Shown here: positions 23,664 to 33,892 of the stretch, piece by piece
How the letters are laid out: every line of letters begins with the position of its first letter
Position numbering within the stretch: the stretch's first letter is position 1
Assembly (NCBI GenBank): GCA_002270565.1
Contig: NQMI01000095.1
Location: 62,001-126,000 of the forward strand
Length of the DNA: 64,000 nucleotides
Origin: Stenocarpella maydis
Lineage: Eukaryota > Ascomycota > Sordariomycetes > Diaporthales > Diaporthaceae
Reading direction: 5' to 3'
Position numbers and translations under genes: made by a program
The notes under the pieces: model-generated
What the model saw: only the letters and a program-made list of their open reading frames with translations
The model's database searches: none
Told to the model about the DNA's origin: nothing

Positions 23664-25462
23664 CTATGCCGCCACCTCCTTGTGACTGCTCGTCCCCGAC
23701 ACCTTCTCCTCCGCCGTAATGTTGATGTTCCCAATCCCGGAGCACTGGTAGCCCTTGAACTTGCGAGCAGAAACTCCCATGTCGAACATCTCATCAATCT
23801 CCTCGAGCGTGCGGCCCTTAGTCTCGGGCAGGAAGAAGAAGATCCATACAGCGGCGACTATGCAGCTCGGGAACCAGATGTAGCCGTACCGCGGTCCCCA
23901 GTTGAGCGACGCTGGGTTGATAAAGTACGGTGCTGTGAAGGTCGTCACCCACGCGCCGAGGAAGCCAACGGCGGCGGCGAGTCCGAAAGTGTAGCTGCGA
24001 AGGCGCTGGCTGGGAATCTCACCACCTGCAAGCCAGGCGTAGGTTGCGATCATACCCTATCTCGGCGAGTTAGAAGCTGGGTTGTTTACGAGGGCACGGA
24101 ATATTGCGCGGTGAAAAAGCAACACACGGGACGCTCACGTTGTAACTCATCATGTACAAACATGTCAACGCGACCAAGACCTTGCCAGTGGCCGAGTGGC
24201 CGGGTTTCTTGTCATAGACGACAGCAATGATAAGTTGCAAAAGGCCGCAGAAGACGAGGCCAACCATCATGATGTTGCGCCGGCTTCCGAAGCGCACAAC
24301 GATGAGGGAGTTGAAAATGATGGCGAGAATGCCCATGGTGCTGAGAATGTTGGACATGGCGAATGCGTTTGAGACCTTGGCCATGCCGAGGAAGTATGCC
24401 TTGTAGGCTATGAATCTGCATGTCAACCAAGAGTTCAAGTACGAAGGTCAGGATAGAAGTGAGAAGAAGTTGAAATGTTGGTACCAATGATGAACATGGA
24501 TCCAGACGCAGCCTGCAGAGCTATAGACCCGACGGCCAGACCCGTCCTCCGCCTGTCAGTCTTGTTGGCGAACATGTCCCAGATGCCGACGCTGCTGCCC
24601 AGCTCCCTCTCCTTGTCGATGGCGGCCTTGATCTCATCGGCCTCGACGTGAACATCGGTGCCCTCGGGCCGTAGCCATTGCAGGGCCTTGACACCCTGGT
24701 CGTATTTACCGGTAAGGATGAGCCAGCGCGGTGACTCTGGGATCAAGATCATGCCGATGGTGAGGAAGAAGGGGATGATGTAGATCATGCCCAGTGGGAT
24801 AAGATAGGCCGACTTGTCGGGGCGGGTCGAGGTCGCCCAGTCTACGACCGTCCCCACAAGCGTGCCGAAGGTCGTGCAGAACTGGAACGCCGTCAGGAAC
24901 AGGCCGCGGTACCTGGCCGGGCTGCTCTCCTGGATGTATAGTTGCGAGAACGTCATGAAGTACCCGTTGGCCAGCCCGATAATGAAGCGGCCGGCGTACA
25001 GGGCGCCGACCCTCTCGGTCGTCATCATGATGATGTTGGCAACGCAACAGAACAGACAGGCTGCCCAGAGGCAGGGCTTGCGCCCAAACCTGGCGGCAAC
25101 AAGACCGGCGGTGCCGGAGCTGAGGAAGGCGCCGAGAGTCATCAGGGACGAGATGAGCTGTTGGCGCGTCGTGTTGATGTTCCACCCCAGGGGGGTGTCC
25201 GGGGCCCGGTATCCATAGATCTGGCAGAGACAACAGCCTTGTCAGCCTCAGGTCTGCCAAGGGCGGGTTTGATGACACGGCGGGCTCCCTGCGAAGACCA
25301 GATCCTCACCATCAAGAACCCAGGCATGGCCTGGAGGTTGCCGATCAGGCCAAAATCAGCGCCATACTGAAATGGCGACAAGACGATGACGCCGCAGGCA
25401 ATGAAGCACCGCCAGTGAGGCTTCCAGCCCCCATCTGTGCTGCTTGGTCCGGCGGTAGCCAT
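23664..25462 (-). CDS. MFS sugar transporter (sugar-porter family)
   Basis: Four exons: 25462-25310, 25220-24485, 24407-24139 and 24056-23664, giving 516 residues. Introns are 89, 77 and 82 bp with GT..AG ends and matching phases. The protein has the twelve-segment sugar-porter layout. Its family signatures are FGRKP in the loop after segment 2, GRFIIGLANGYF, ESSPARYRG, PESPRWL after segment 6, AWLAGGEIPSQRLRSY near segment 10 and PETKGRTLEEIDEMF after segment 12. It should move a sugar or polyol across the plasma membrane by proton symport or facilitated diffusion. The sequence does not reveal the substrate. The N-terminal FQYGADFGLIGNLQAMPGFL is a fungal variant of the usual segment-1 motif. 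The gene sits alone, between two diverged repeat copies and AT-rich DNA, an accessory-type setting. Confidence 0.93.
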
Positions 25463-25776
25463 GGTGTTGGTTGTCGTCCGGAATGTACAGGCTTCGAGAC
25501 GAACGAACAGCAGGACAGGCACAGGAAGACACCGGAATGCGATTTATGGCTGTCGTCGGGAACTGAAGTCCCCTGCCAGTCCTCCCCAAGAGTTCCTCAG
25601 TTGCTTGTCCCGAGTCCATGTCGTATCTGGGTATGCACTTCCTATCTGCCGAAGATTTAGGGGACTTGGCAGAGGTCCACACAACACTATGTATTACCTT
25701 CATCAGAAGGGTATGGGCGTGCTCGACCGGCAGGCAGGGAGAAAGACAATCATCCGCCTGCAACCACCAGCGTGGG

Positions 25777-25782
25777 CTGGGG
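25777..25782 (+). promoter_or_regulatory. possible CreA/Mig1-type site upstream of the sugar transporter
   Basis: CTGGGG matches the CreA consensus SYGGRG and lies about 315 bp upstream of the transporter start codon. Sugar-transporter genes are often under carbon repression, but a six-base degenerate match is weak evidence by itself. Confidence 0.2.
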
Positions 25783-27436
25783 CCCGAGGGGCAATTGTTT
25801 CCCCTTCTGCCTTGTTGGACCAACCAAAAACTCCCCACGTCTAAATGTAAAGTCCAAAATACTTAACCACAGGATGGGATATGCGTAGGTATCTCTCTAT
25901 AAGATATCTAGAGTTAAGCGGTGACCTTGAAGTTTCCGAGTTCAAAAATATCACCTAGAGTTATAACAGGTTGATGGATGAAAGTATCACGAGGTTCTTC
26001 TGATCTGGGTCCTGAGCAGCAGGCGGAGCTAGTGGATCCGCCAGGTTTTAGGCTGTTGGGGTGCATGCCAAGACGCGGGGCTGGCTGCAGTGGTACTTGT
26101 GCGGCGGGCCTATGTCGGGGGCATGTTTTAAGAAATCATCACCGTACGATCATTTGAGAACGGTCTCCTATGGTAATCCTGTCTTTACTGACATTTATTC
26201 CCTCACGCGCATTGAGAATGAGCAGTCTTACCATACAAGTGCGCAGGACTTCTAAGTGACGATCAAGCTCAGTTCGCGATTGACCAGTACGCAGTCCGGA
26301 TTCGGGAATTTGTCACCTGTGACGGGACGGCTCTATGTACTGCTAGCGGTGTTTCCAAGGTGCCAATGTGGTCCTCACCCTCTACTAGCGCACACCTGCA
26401 GGCTTCAGGACCTCGATTCCTGCGCTGGCCGTGTAGAGAGCCTGTTGGCTTTTCCACCGGATGCAAGGCGTTGTGTCGGTGCTGGCCCTCTCCACCTATC
26501 TCTTGTTCCTGATCGGGCCCTTGGGCAATCTCTTGTTTGCCCTCTTCGACCCTTTCTTCATCATGTTATCCACCGCAGCCCTCAATGCAATACGGCCTCG
26601 CCAATTTACAGTATCGTCGACCTGCGAATCTGGCTCGGCGAGGTCGACTCCAGAGTACCCAGCAGACCCGCGTGGGCCCGGGGGCCGGGCTTGACCATGC
26701 GTCCTTGATGAAAAGACAATGCGGGCTGCCTTTCTGCGACGACGGGGAAGGCTGCTACCGGCAGCGGTGGTTTGTGCCGGGGCGTTGCGCATCTGGGCGG
26801 GACTCCCGTCCCTGGTACTCAAGGCATCGGATCGTCTTATGAGCTCCGCTGGGCACCGAATCCTACCCATCTGGGAAGAAGTGCTGCGGTCACTAATCCC
26901 CGGGTTCTTGAATTCGTGGACGACCGCCCAGGTAGGGGAGTTCGGAGGTGGCATGGGGGGGCTTCTGGAGTGGAGCTTCTCGAGTCCATAACGATAAGGT
27001 TTCTGCTTATAAGTCCTTGATTCTTTAATGGGGTCGGAAAAGCGGATTTTGCTATGTTACGCAAAATGGGTTGATTCGTGCTTAGTTATAGGGTTATGGA
27101 ATTAGTTGTGCATAGAACTTTATATGGTTAACTAGATTTAAAGAAAGTCGTTTATTTCATGGGGCTGAAATCCCTAAAGGGCTTCCAATATTTATATTAG
27201 TGAAATTTTGGACCACAATTTCCTAGATAGTAAGCTACATAGGAGTTCGCCATATGGCTGTTCGTCCGTATAACTTGGCCTTCGGCTACTCGACTTGACG
27301 GTTCTAGTCTGCGCGGCTTAAAGCCGATCTCGACTAGGCTCACCACGAGGCTATCACTATCTTATTAGCAGCCATCATATTTTAAAATTTACCCTCATTA
27401 ATATTCTATGTCGTATCTAATGCTGCGTTTTTGCAG

Positions 27437-27545
27437 TTAGAACGGTATGGACGGATTGCTGCAGCCCCCCCCCCCAAATTCTTTTTTTAAGAAAAAAGGG
27501 ATTATAACCGGATTCGAAGAACGAAACCAACTACATAGGAGGGCC
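27437..27545 (+). repeat. diverged dispersed repeat, copy 2
   Basis: Shows ggtatggacgga, ttgctgcag, an 11-C run (27465-27475), a T/A-rich stretch, then gggattataaccggatt and aacgaaaccaactacatagg. This is the same order and orientation as copy 1 at 23244-23352. The differences are largely C/T and G/A, which would fit RIP-type decay, though I have not counted them. Confidence 0.6.
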
Positions 27546-28217
27546 AGAGCGTGATAAAACCAAGCTTGGATGATAGCGACAGCAACAGACATAGCCCCCA
27601 GACACACTTATATGTATGTACTACAGGAGCGTGAAATATATAATGCACAGAGAAATGCTACGGTTACTAATCCTGCTTGATCAGGTTGGTCCTATTAACC
27701 ACTTGGCCAGGTTGGTGTTGAGATAAAACAGGTAATCTGATTCCAGCCCTCTTAATGAACTTGTCTAGTAATGAAATATTTGTCCCGGATATTAGGATTG
27801 TTCGCATGTGGATAATCCAACTTGTCCAAAGAACATTTCAAGGTTGCTATTAATGAGACTAGAGAAGGACTTGTTGTGTGCGGGCGAGTTACGGCATGTA
27901 GTTGTAGAATCAAATGGATTCAACTATTCACACGCTCACTGAGAGTTCAGGAGGCCTGAAGCAACTCTCATAGATCTCCAACAGTAATGCCATTTTCAAT
28001 GTCATTCCTCGAGGGTATCGGCCCGGCCAAGAAGCCTGTATATCTCAAGCCTACTAATAAAAAATAAGGTTAACATTTTCTCTGTAACTTCATAATCTCA
28101 TTAGTATCCCCCCAAACCTCCAACCACCGACCCTATCTCAATACCTCTCTGTCGACCCACACCTGAGCACCCTGTCCACCCTGGGTAATCACCCTCAAGC
28201 CAGCTCCCTCCCCACGC

Positions 28218-29014
28218 CTAGTACATCCAAAAGCCCAGCATACCAGCGCCCACGACAGTAAGCAACACCTTCATGCCTCCGCCCAGCGGCTCCAGGCCGG
28301 GCGCGCCAGCAACAGCGGCACCGGTTTCCGTCGGCGCGGCGCCCGCCCCCCCTGTCGCGGTTGTCGTGCCGGTAGTAACGATAGTACTGGAGCCGCTGGT
28401 AAGGGTGCTGGTGAAGGTGCCCGCGCTGGTCGGGGCCGGGACGGGCGCGCCGCCCGTGATGGTGGTGGTCAGCTGGTTGGCATTGTTCGGGCGGGTGGCC
28501 GCGACGACGACGCCGTTGGCCGCGTTCGCGTCCGAGCCCGCGTTGTAGCTGATGCGCTGGAAGCCGCAGCGGCTCTGGATCTCGTTGATACTGGGGGGGG
28601 GGGTGTTAGAAGCGACGCTCACATGTTTACAAAAAAGAAACCGTGGTAAGGTCCTATATCTTGTTCCCGAGGGGTAAAAGGCAAGGCTACTTACTCCCTG
28701 TTGTTGTCGTCAGGCCTGTCATCGTCGTCTGGGTCGTTGTCGACGACGGGGTTCTGCTGCATGCAGCTCTGGCACAGGCCCGTGAAGCGCTGGACGTCGA
28801 AGCTGTTGTTGGTGCAGATGCACTGCAGCTGCAGGCGGTCCTCAGTCAGGTCGTCCGGGACAGCGTCGTCGTCGACGTCGCACGTCCGGGACAGCTCCAG
28901 GATGGGCCGGCAGATGGACGTGCAGTTCTGCGAGATGTCCTCCTGTTCGAGCTGCAGGTCGGCGCGGACGGCGGCGGCGGCGAGGACGGCGGCGAGGAAG
29001 GCGGCGGAGTGCAT
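28218..29014 (-). CDS. small secreted Cys-rich protein, predicted GPI-anchored
   Basis: Exon 1 is 29014-28695 and exon 2 is 28590-28218 (104-bp intron, gtaagt...cccag), giving 230 residues. Residues 1-18 are a signal peptide (ends AVRA). The mature N-terminal half holds eight cysteines (NCTSIC, TC, QCIC, LCQSC, RCGF), so all could be disulphide-paired. An Asp/Asn-rich spacer and a long Ser/Thr/Ala/Gly/Pro stalk follow. The C-terminus has a small-residue region (about 205-210) and then a hydrophobic tail (VLLTVVGAGMLGFWMY), the usual GPI-attachment layout. It is therefore expected at the plasma membrane or cell wall. The Cys spacing is CFEM-like in spirit but does not match that domain closely, so I do not name it CFEM. 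The intron ends in a C/G-homopolymer tract. Confidence 0.85.
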
Positions 29015-31369
29015 TTTGTCTTGATGTGTGAGAGCAGTAGTAATAGAGCGGTGGTATGTCTGGATGAGCCTGATGTTCTGGGTTTCGAGTTGGGTTTTAG
29101 ATGTTAGATCTAGCCGTCTGGTCCTTGCTTGGGGTGAATCTCGGTATTGCTGCTGACGATGGTAAGCATGGAAATCTCAAGTGCATGAAGCCTTCGAGAT
29201 GGCCTTCTATTTATGTCACTCCCCCCCCCCATGGCCCCGTCGAGGTTGAGCTTGGCATGCGGTATGCCAAGTCGATGTACGGAGTATGTATACCTTATTC
29301 ATAACAACGACAAGACAATACGCGAGCGCAGATCCCAACCCTCGACAGCGACGAGCCTGGACACGAGTCGAGTTGGCCCCCATCCGCTCGGCCAATGCCA
29401 CACCGAAGCAGCTGCGAGGCCAAGTTGGGCAGGGAGAAGTCAATCCTCGCTCGGCACAGCAAGGCTTAGCAAGCAAGCAGCGGGCAGGGAGGTGAGAGGA
29501 AAGCAAGGCCCCAGCCGATGCGCTTCTTCCCCAGACCATCTGCTCGTCCTCTCTGGGGATCAACACCTTCACGTGGCACGTCATGGCCCGCTTCCCTGCA
29601 GCCTTAAGAAACCTTGTCAAGCTGGCCTGGTGGGGAGGTCCAGCTGCCGAGCCGTGACGCGGTCTGTGTAGCGTTCGCGTGAGAGCACAGAGCGTGAGAA
29701 TATGGGGTCTGGCGTCGATGCAAGCTGCCGCCAAGCCGCGGAGCCACGATGGCCACACAATGCCATGCTGGCTGGAAACGGTCCTTGGCCTTAGGCTAAG
29801 TGCGCCTGGCTAGCAACGACGACGATCTGCGAAATTGCTGCTTGTGCTGGCTGGCCTGCCAGGCCTGCCCCACGTCAGCGCCCCGACCTCGTCGACTTGG
29901 CGCGGTCGAAGAGCCCCCTGGTTATACATTGTCCCGGTCAGCGTTTCTGGCTTCAAGCTTCAAGCTATGCTTGGCACTTTTACATATCCCAACTTCAACT
30001 GCCGTTCCATTGGCGCTGGGCACGTTCGATGGGGCTGCTTGTTCGGAACCACCGCCTCGCCCTCGCCGGGGTCATCTTCGCTTCTTGTTGCGCGGCCTTT
30101 GCTGCACGCATGCCCAAGTACTATGTTATGCCGTATTGGTGGTAAGATGGCTGTGTTTCGAAACCAGCCCGATCCGTGTGCTTCCAGAACAAAGTCCTGT
30201 CGACAAGCATGGAGTTAGTCGTTCCCGCCCCCCGGTCGTCTTCACTGCACTGTCGACAGACATGTCGGCACCAGCCGTCGATCCTGTGTGGGTTACTACG
30301 TAGATATATCATCCCAACGTCTTCTTCTCCTCGCTGGCCGCCCCCGAGTCCCGGCTGCGCATCTGGGAAACACCGTCTAGCTAAAAATAGCCGCCAACGC
30401 CCGGGGCCATCTAAGCTTCTGGTCGCGTGACGTCGTGGCACTGACCTCAGGGGGGAAAACCTCCTACGAGGGGCGAGAACACATCAAAGCAGTACCCGGA
30501 GCCTGGCGACGGCGTGTGTACATGGTATTCTCTGCTATCACCGTCACCACAAGACTATGCGAATCTCTTAGTCAAGGCATGATTTATGAACGACAAGTCG
30601 TCGGGTCCGTGCCCGAAAATCCAAAGGGAAGGCTGAGAACCCCGACATGGCTGAGCGGGCCTGCTGCTTGGTTGCCCAGTCGAGCACGCGGCTTGTGCTC
30701 TCCTTGGGATGGCGTGACAAAGTAGCCCAAGCCGCGCGGCAGACCTTGTCCCAAGTGTGAGAATCAGACGAGTGCCCAGCTACTTTCATCAATGCCCAGG
30801 TAATCAGTTATCGTACAATTGGTGTGTTCCACACCATATCTCCTTTTTGTCCCGCTCGGGGCTTTCTCCAAAGCCACTCCTCTCAGCCCAGGTGGAACCA
30901 ATCGACAAGTGTCAGACCCCTCCGAAAGTTGCACCTTGCGCCGGTCGCTTGTGTATGATGAGTATAAATGGAAACAATAATAACCACAGAATCTACAAAG
31001 CAATTAGATTGCAGGGTAGATCAAAATATGACGTCGCTTGGTGATGTCCACCTGATTGCAGAATAGCCAAAGAAAAACAAAATAATAGAAGAGAAATATG
31101 CCAGATCCGGGAGTAAGTAATCCACGTTTCTTCCGAAGGCGCGATAGATAGTTGCGATTGTATATGTGGTACAGCTGTCCTGATTTGGAACAGCGCATAG
31201 ATGCTTGTGTAATTTAGGTGGGGTATCTTGAAAAGACTAGACGGTCGTAATATCTGACGACGCGTGCTTGAGATGTCGAGAGGAAATCATGCTGATGCTA
31301 TGCGGCCGGGAGAGGTCCCTCGCGTCGGGGTTGCGAGATCGAGGTGTGTTGCCATTAATCAGATTAGAA
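29015..31369. other. gene-free stretch, about 2.4 kb
   Basis: The first few hundred bases should be the promoter of the GPI-protein gene, and the end the 3' UTR of the large unknown gene. Frames such as 29216-29758 (-) and 29800-30303 (+) overlap on both strands and match nothing I recognise. The word TACGGAGTA occurs at 29278-29286. Confidence 0.5.
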
Positions 31370-33892
31370 TTATGTATAAGTTCGTCCCGTCGTAGGCCGA
31401 ACAGTCGCCGGCCGGCCAGTCGTTGGCCGACTCGAGGCTGGCCTGGACGGGGGGATGTCCATCCGCTTGCCATCGAGGAATCTCGGGCTTCGTCCGTCAT
31501 AGTACTGATTGACAGGCTGCTGGCGCCTTCTCTCCTCAAAAGCCGCCCGCTCCTCCTCGTCGAGCGAAAAGGCCTTTTTCAGCCAGCCAAAGGCACTTCG
31601 CTTCTTCTTCACCGTTCGGTTGGCGCCAGAACTGTCCTGGGTCATCGTCTCCACGTTGCTGAGCATGCTCATACCCATCTGCGACGGGGCGTTGCGCTGA
31701 TGGTCACTGGGTCTATTGCCAACCGTCCCGGCCGTGTGAGGGCGTTGTTGCAGCGGCGAGTGAGGGCTGGCCTGGACGGGGCGGAAATACTGATGCTCGG
31801 AGGCGGGTGACGGAATCAGGCTTGGAAAGGACGGGGGTGTGTAATCGGTGTTGGCGTAGGGTCTCGCGGGCTCGTTGTTGTAATGTCCTTCCGTTCCAGA
31901 GCCGCGAGTCGAGTCCTGAGGACGATGACCGCGTGGAAAACCTTGGACCGAGTCTTTCGGGGTGGGAAAGCGCGGTAGCTGAAGTTCTAACGCGTTGGCT
32001 GCCGGCACGTGTATGTCCTTTGGAAGATCGATCTTGAGTGAAACTCGATCTCTAAGTGATGTTCGATGTGAGACCTGGGCTTCCAACTCCTGTGGCTCTG
32101 CTGTTTGTCTCTGCTGCTTTATCTGCAGGGGCCTCGGGTGAGGGTCTGGATGGGGTGCTGTCCTCTGACGGGGAGGAGGTAGCGGTACGATGACGGCCGA
32201 CTCGCGCAACCAATCCTCCGACTCTGTGTCATCATCGTCTTCCTCGGCCTCGATGTGAATACTGATCTCTTCTGGAGTCGGGCGTGGTGCAGCCGTCGGG
32301 CGTTGTGAAGGCGTCGGGCGTTGTGAAGGCGTCGGGCGTGGTGCAGCCGAGACTCGCGGAGACGGTATGGGCGCCGGGGGCACTGGGGTATAAGTCCTTG
32401 GCTGGAGGATAAACAACCCATTATCGTTGTCATTGCCTTCATTGGCCGGGCTCTCTGATTCGTCGTCACTAGACTCATCGACCTCAGCCTCCTTCTCCTC
32501 CTCGTCCTCGTCGGCATGCTGAACTGCTTGCTCAACCACCAATTCTGGTATTGTCCTCGAGCTCTCAGGAGGTGTGTATTCGAATGCGGGAAGATTTTCC
32601 CTCATGGTGTCAGAGTCTTGTGTAATCCTCTTTGAGGATCTCACAGGGAGCTCAAAGCAGACAGGGCTCTCGGGGGCCTCGAGCAGAGAGGTCATTGGTG
32701 CACCAAAATATAGGGTCTTGATGCGAGGGGGAGCATCGGTCTTGGACGTGGGGGGCGAGGGCGGCGGTGTGGCGTGCGAAGGGCTTTCTGGCTCGCGAGG
32801 GATTGGTCGCCCATCCGGGTCAGAGTATGGTTCCAGGGTAAACTGTTCGTTTGTTAGCATGGACAAAGACATGCCACCAAGCCCTGGGAGCTGGTTTGGA
32901 CCCACCCTTGTCCGTCGGCTGACCTCCCCGGCCCTCTTGTCTATCTCCACAATCATTGTGCTGAGACGGACACAGAGGCCGCTCAGGAGGGTGCTTTGCG
33001 ACTCGAGGGATGTGAAGGCGTTGTACCAGCCCTCAGTGTTGCCCTTCATCGCATCGAACACGTCTACCACATCTGGCCGCTCCTGCCGCCACTGGCCCTT
33101 TTCATTATCCGCCAGGTATTGCGAGAAGTGCTTAGCCGCCCGGATGCCCTCCGATATGTCGCGGATGGTCTGTGTGTGGGCGGTCGAGGTCCGGGCGAGG
33201 ATGTGCTCGATCTTTACGTTTCCTTCGACGATCTGTAGACGGAATTTCCTGTTTTCGAGCATCTGCTCGAAGACCTCCATGTTCTCCATCGGTAGTTTCA
33301 GAAAGTCAAGCCGCGCATTCAGGTCCTGGGTTGCCAATCTCACGTCCTCCATGGTCGCCTCCAAAAACTCATCTACCTCGTCGATGTGGCCCTGCAGAAT
33401 GGAGAGGACCTGAGCGTTGCTGTTTGCCATGCCGTTTATGAGCAAGTATACGCCAAAGGAGATCTGAGCCATCAGCTTCCTCAGCTCGTGGCACTTCTGG
33501 CCCGGTCGGAAGCGCCAGAGTCGGTTCGGCGGGCCTTCGGATTTGTCCTCTTCAAGCAGCCTCTCGCGTCGGGTTTTTGCGTCGATGTCCTTCAACCTTG
33601 GCTTCTGTTCGAGGCTGCCCTTGGTAGCCTCCTCCAGAGACTCGGCAAAGGCCGCCTGCATAGAGGCAATCGGGTGCAGGGGGATGTTAGGTCTGGCCGA
33701 TGGCGCCGGGGTGGGTGGCTCCTCGTCGGCGTCCAGGTAGCCATCATCGTCGTCCGAGGAGTCGTCAAAGTGGCTGATTGTGGTTCGGTAGGGGCTCCTC
33801 GTGTCACCCCGGCCAGGGAGTGGCTCTGGGGCCAGGTGGACGGGGAAGGTGTCGTTGTGGCCCATGGGGCGCGAGACGGTGGTGGTGGTCAT
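31370..33892 (-). CDS. 840-residue fungal protein of unknown function
   Basis: A single exon from ATG 33892 to the stop at 31370. Residues 1-120 are acidic and disordered (DDSSDDDDGYLDADEEPP). Residues about 130-330 look helical and possibly coiled (LWRFRPGQKCHELRKLMAQI, then many Glu/Arg heptad-like stretches). About 350-640 is Pro/Ser/Glu-rich, disordered and acidic, with a short repeat of the type RPTPSQ. The C-terminus has a conserved-looking basic/hydrophobic motif (KKKRSAFGWLKKAFSLDEEE), then SPRFLDGKRM and an Arg/Pro/Thr-rich end with repeated RPTTGR. It has no signal peptide or membrane segment and no recognised catalytic motif. The helical core plus disordered tails suggests a scaffold or cytoskeletal/trafficking adaptor, which is inference only. 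A long gene-free region lies upstream. Confidence 0.85.
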   Translation of the reverse strand: MTTTTVSRPMGHNDTFPVHLAPEPLPGRGDTRSPYRTTISHFDDSSDDDDGYLDADEEPPTPAPSARPNIPLHPIASMQAAFAESLEEATKGSLEQKPRLKDIDAKTRRERLLEEDKSEGPPNRLWRFRPGQKCHELRKLMAQISFGVYLLINGMANSNAQVLSILQGHIDEVDEFLEATMEDVRLATQDLNARLDFLKLPMENMEVFEQMLENRKFRLQIVEGNVKIEHILARTSTAHTQTIRDISEGIRAAKHFSQYLADNEKGQWRQERPDVVDVFDAMKGNTEGWYNAFTSLESQSTLLSGLCVRLSTMIVEIDKRAGEVSRRTRVGPNQLPGLGGMSLSMLTNEQFTLEPYSDPDGRPIPREPESPSHATPPPSPPTSKTDAPPRIKTLYFGAPMTSLLEAPESPVCFELPVRSSKRITQDSDTMRENLPAFEYTPPESSRTIPELVVEQAVQHADEDEEEKEAEVDESSDDESESPANEGNDNDNGLFILQPRTYTPVPPAPIPSPRVSAAPRPTPSQRPTPSQRPTAAPRPTPEEISIHIEAEEDDDDTESEDWLRESAVIVPLPPPRQRTAPHPDPHPRPLQIKQQRQTAEPQELEAQVSHRTSLRDRVSLKIDLPKDIHVPAANALELQLPRFPTPKDSVQGFPRGHRPQDSTRGSGTEGHYNNEPARPYANTDYTPPSFPSLIPSPASEHQYFRPVQASPHSPLQQRPHTAGTVGNRPSDHQRNAPSQMGMSMLSNVETMTQDSSGANRTVKKKRSAFGWLKKAFSLDEEERAAFEERRRQQPVNQYYDGRSPRFLDGKRMDIPPSRPASSRPTTGRPATVRPTTGRTYT

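Larger units (their letters stand above)
25463..28217. other. gene-free stretch with AT-rich island
   Basis: The first about 500 bp should be the transporter promoter. The stretch 26250-27000 is GC-rich and has several short overlapping frames in different phases, possibly the worn remains of a gene. From about 27000 to 28140 the DNA is strongly AT-rich with stops in all frames and contains repeat copy 2 (27437-27545). The end holds the 3' UTR of the GPI-protein gene. No intact gene seen. Confidence 0.55.

Noticed and set aside
24186..24205. tRNA A-box-like gtggccgagtggccggg
   Set aside because: Inside an exon of the sugar transporter; no matching B box or stem.
29216..29758. 180-codon minus-strand frame
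   Set aside because: Cys/Arg/Ala-rich chance frame in the promoter side of the GPI-protein gene.
30650..30720. tggctgagcgggcc as a tRNA start
   Set aside because: No B box at the right spacing and no foldable cloverleaf.
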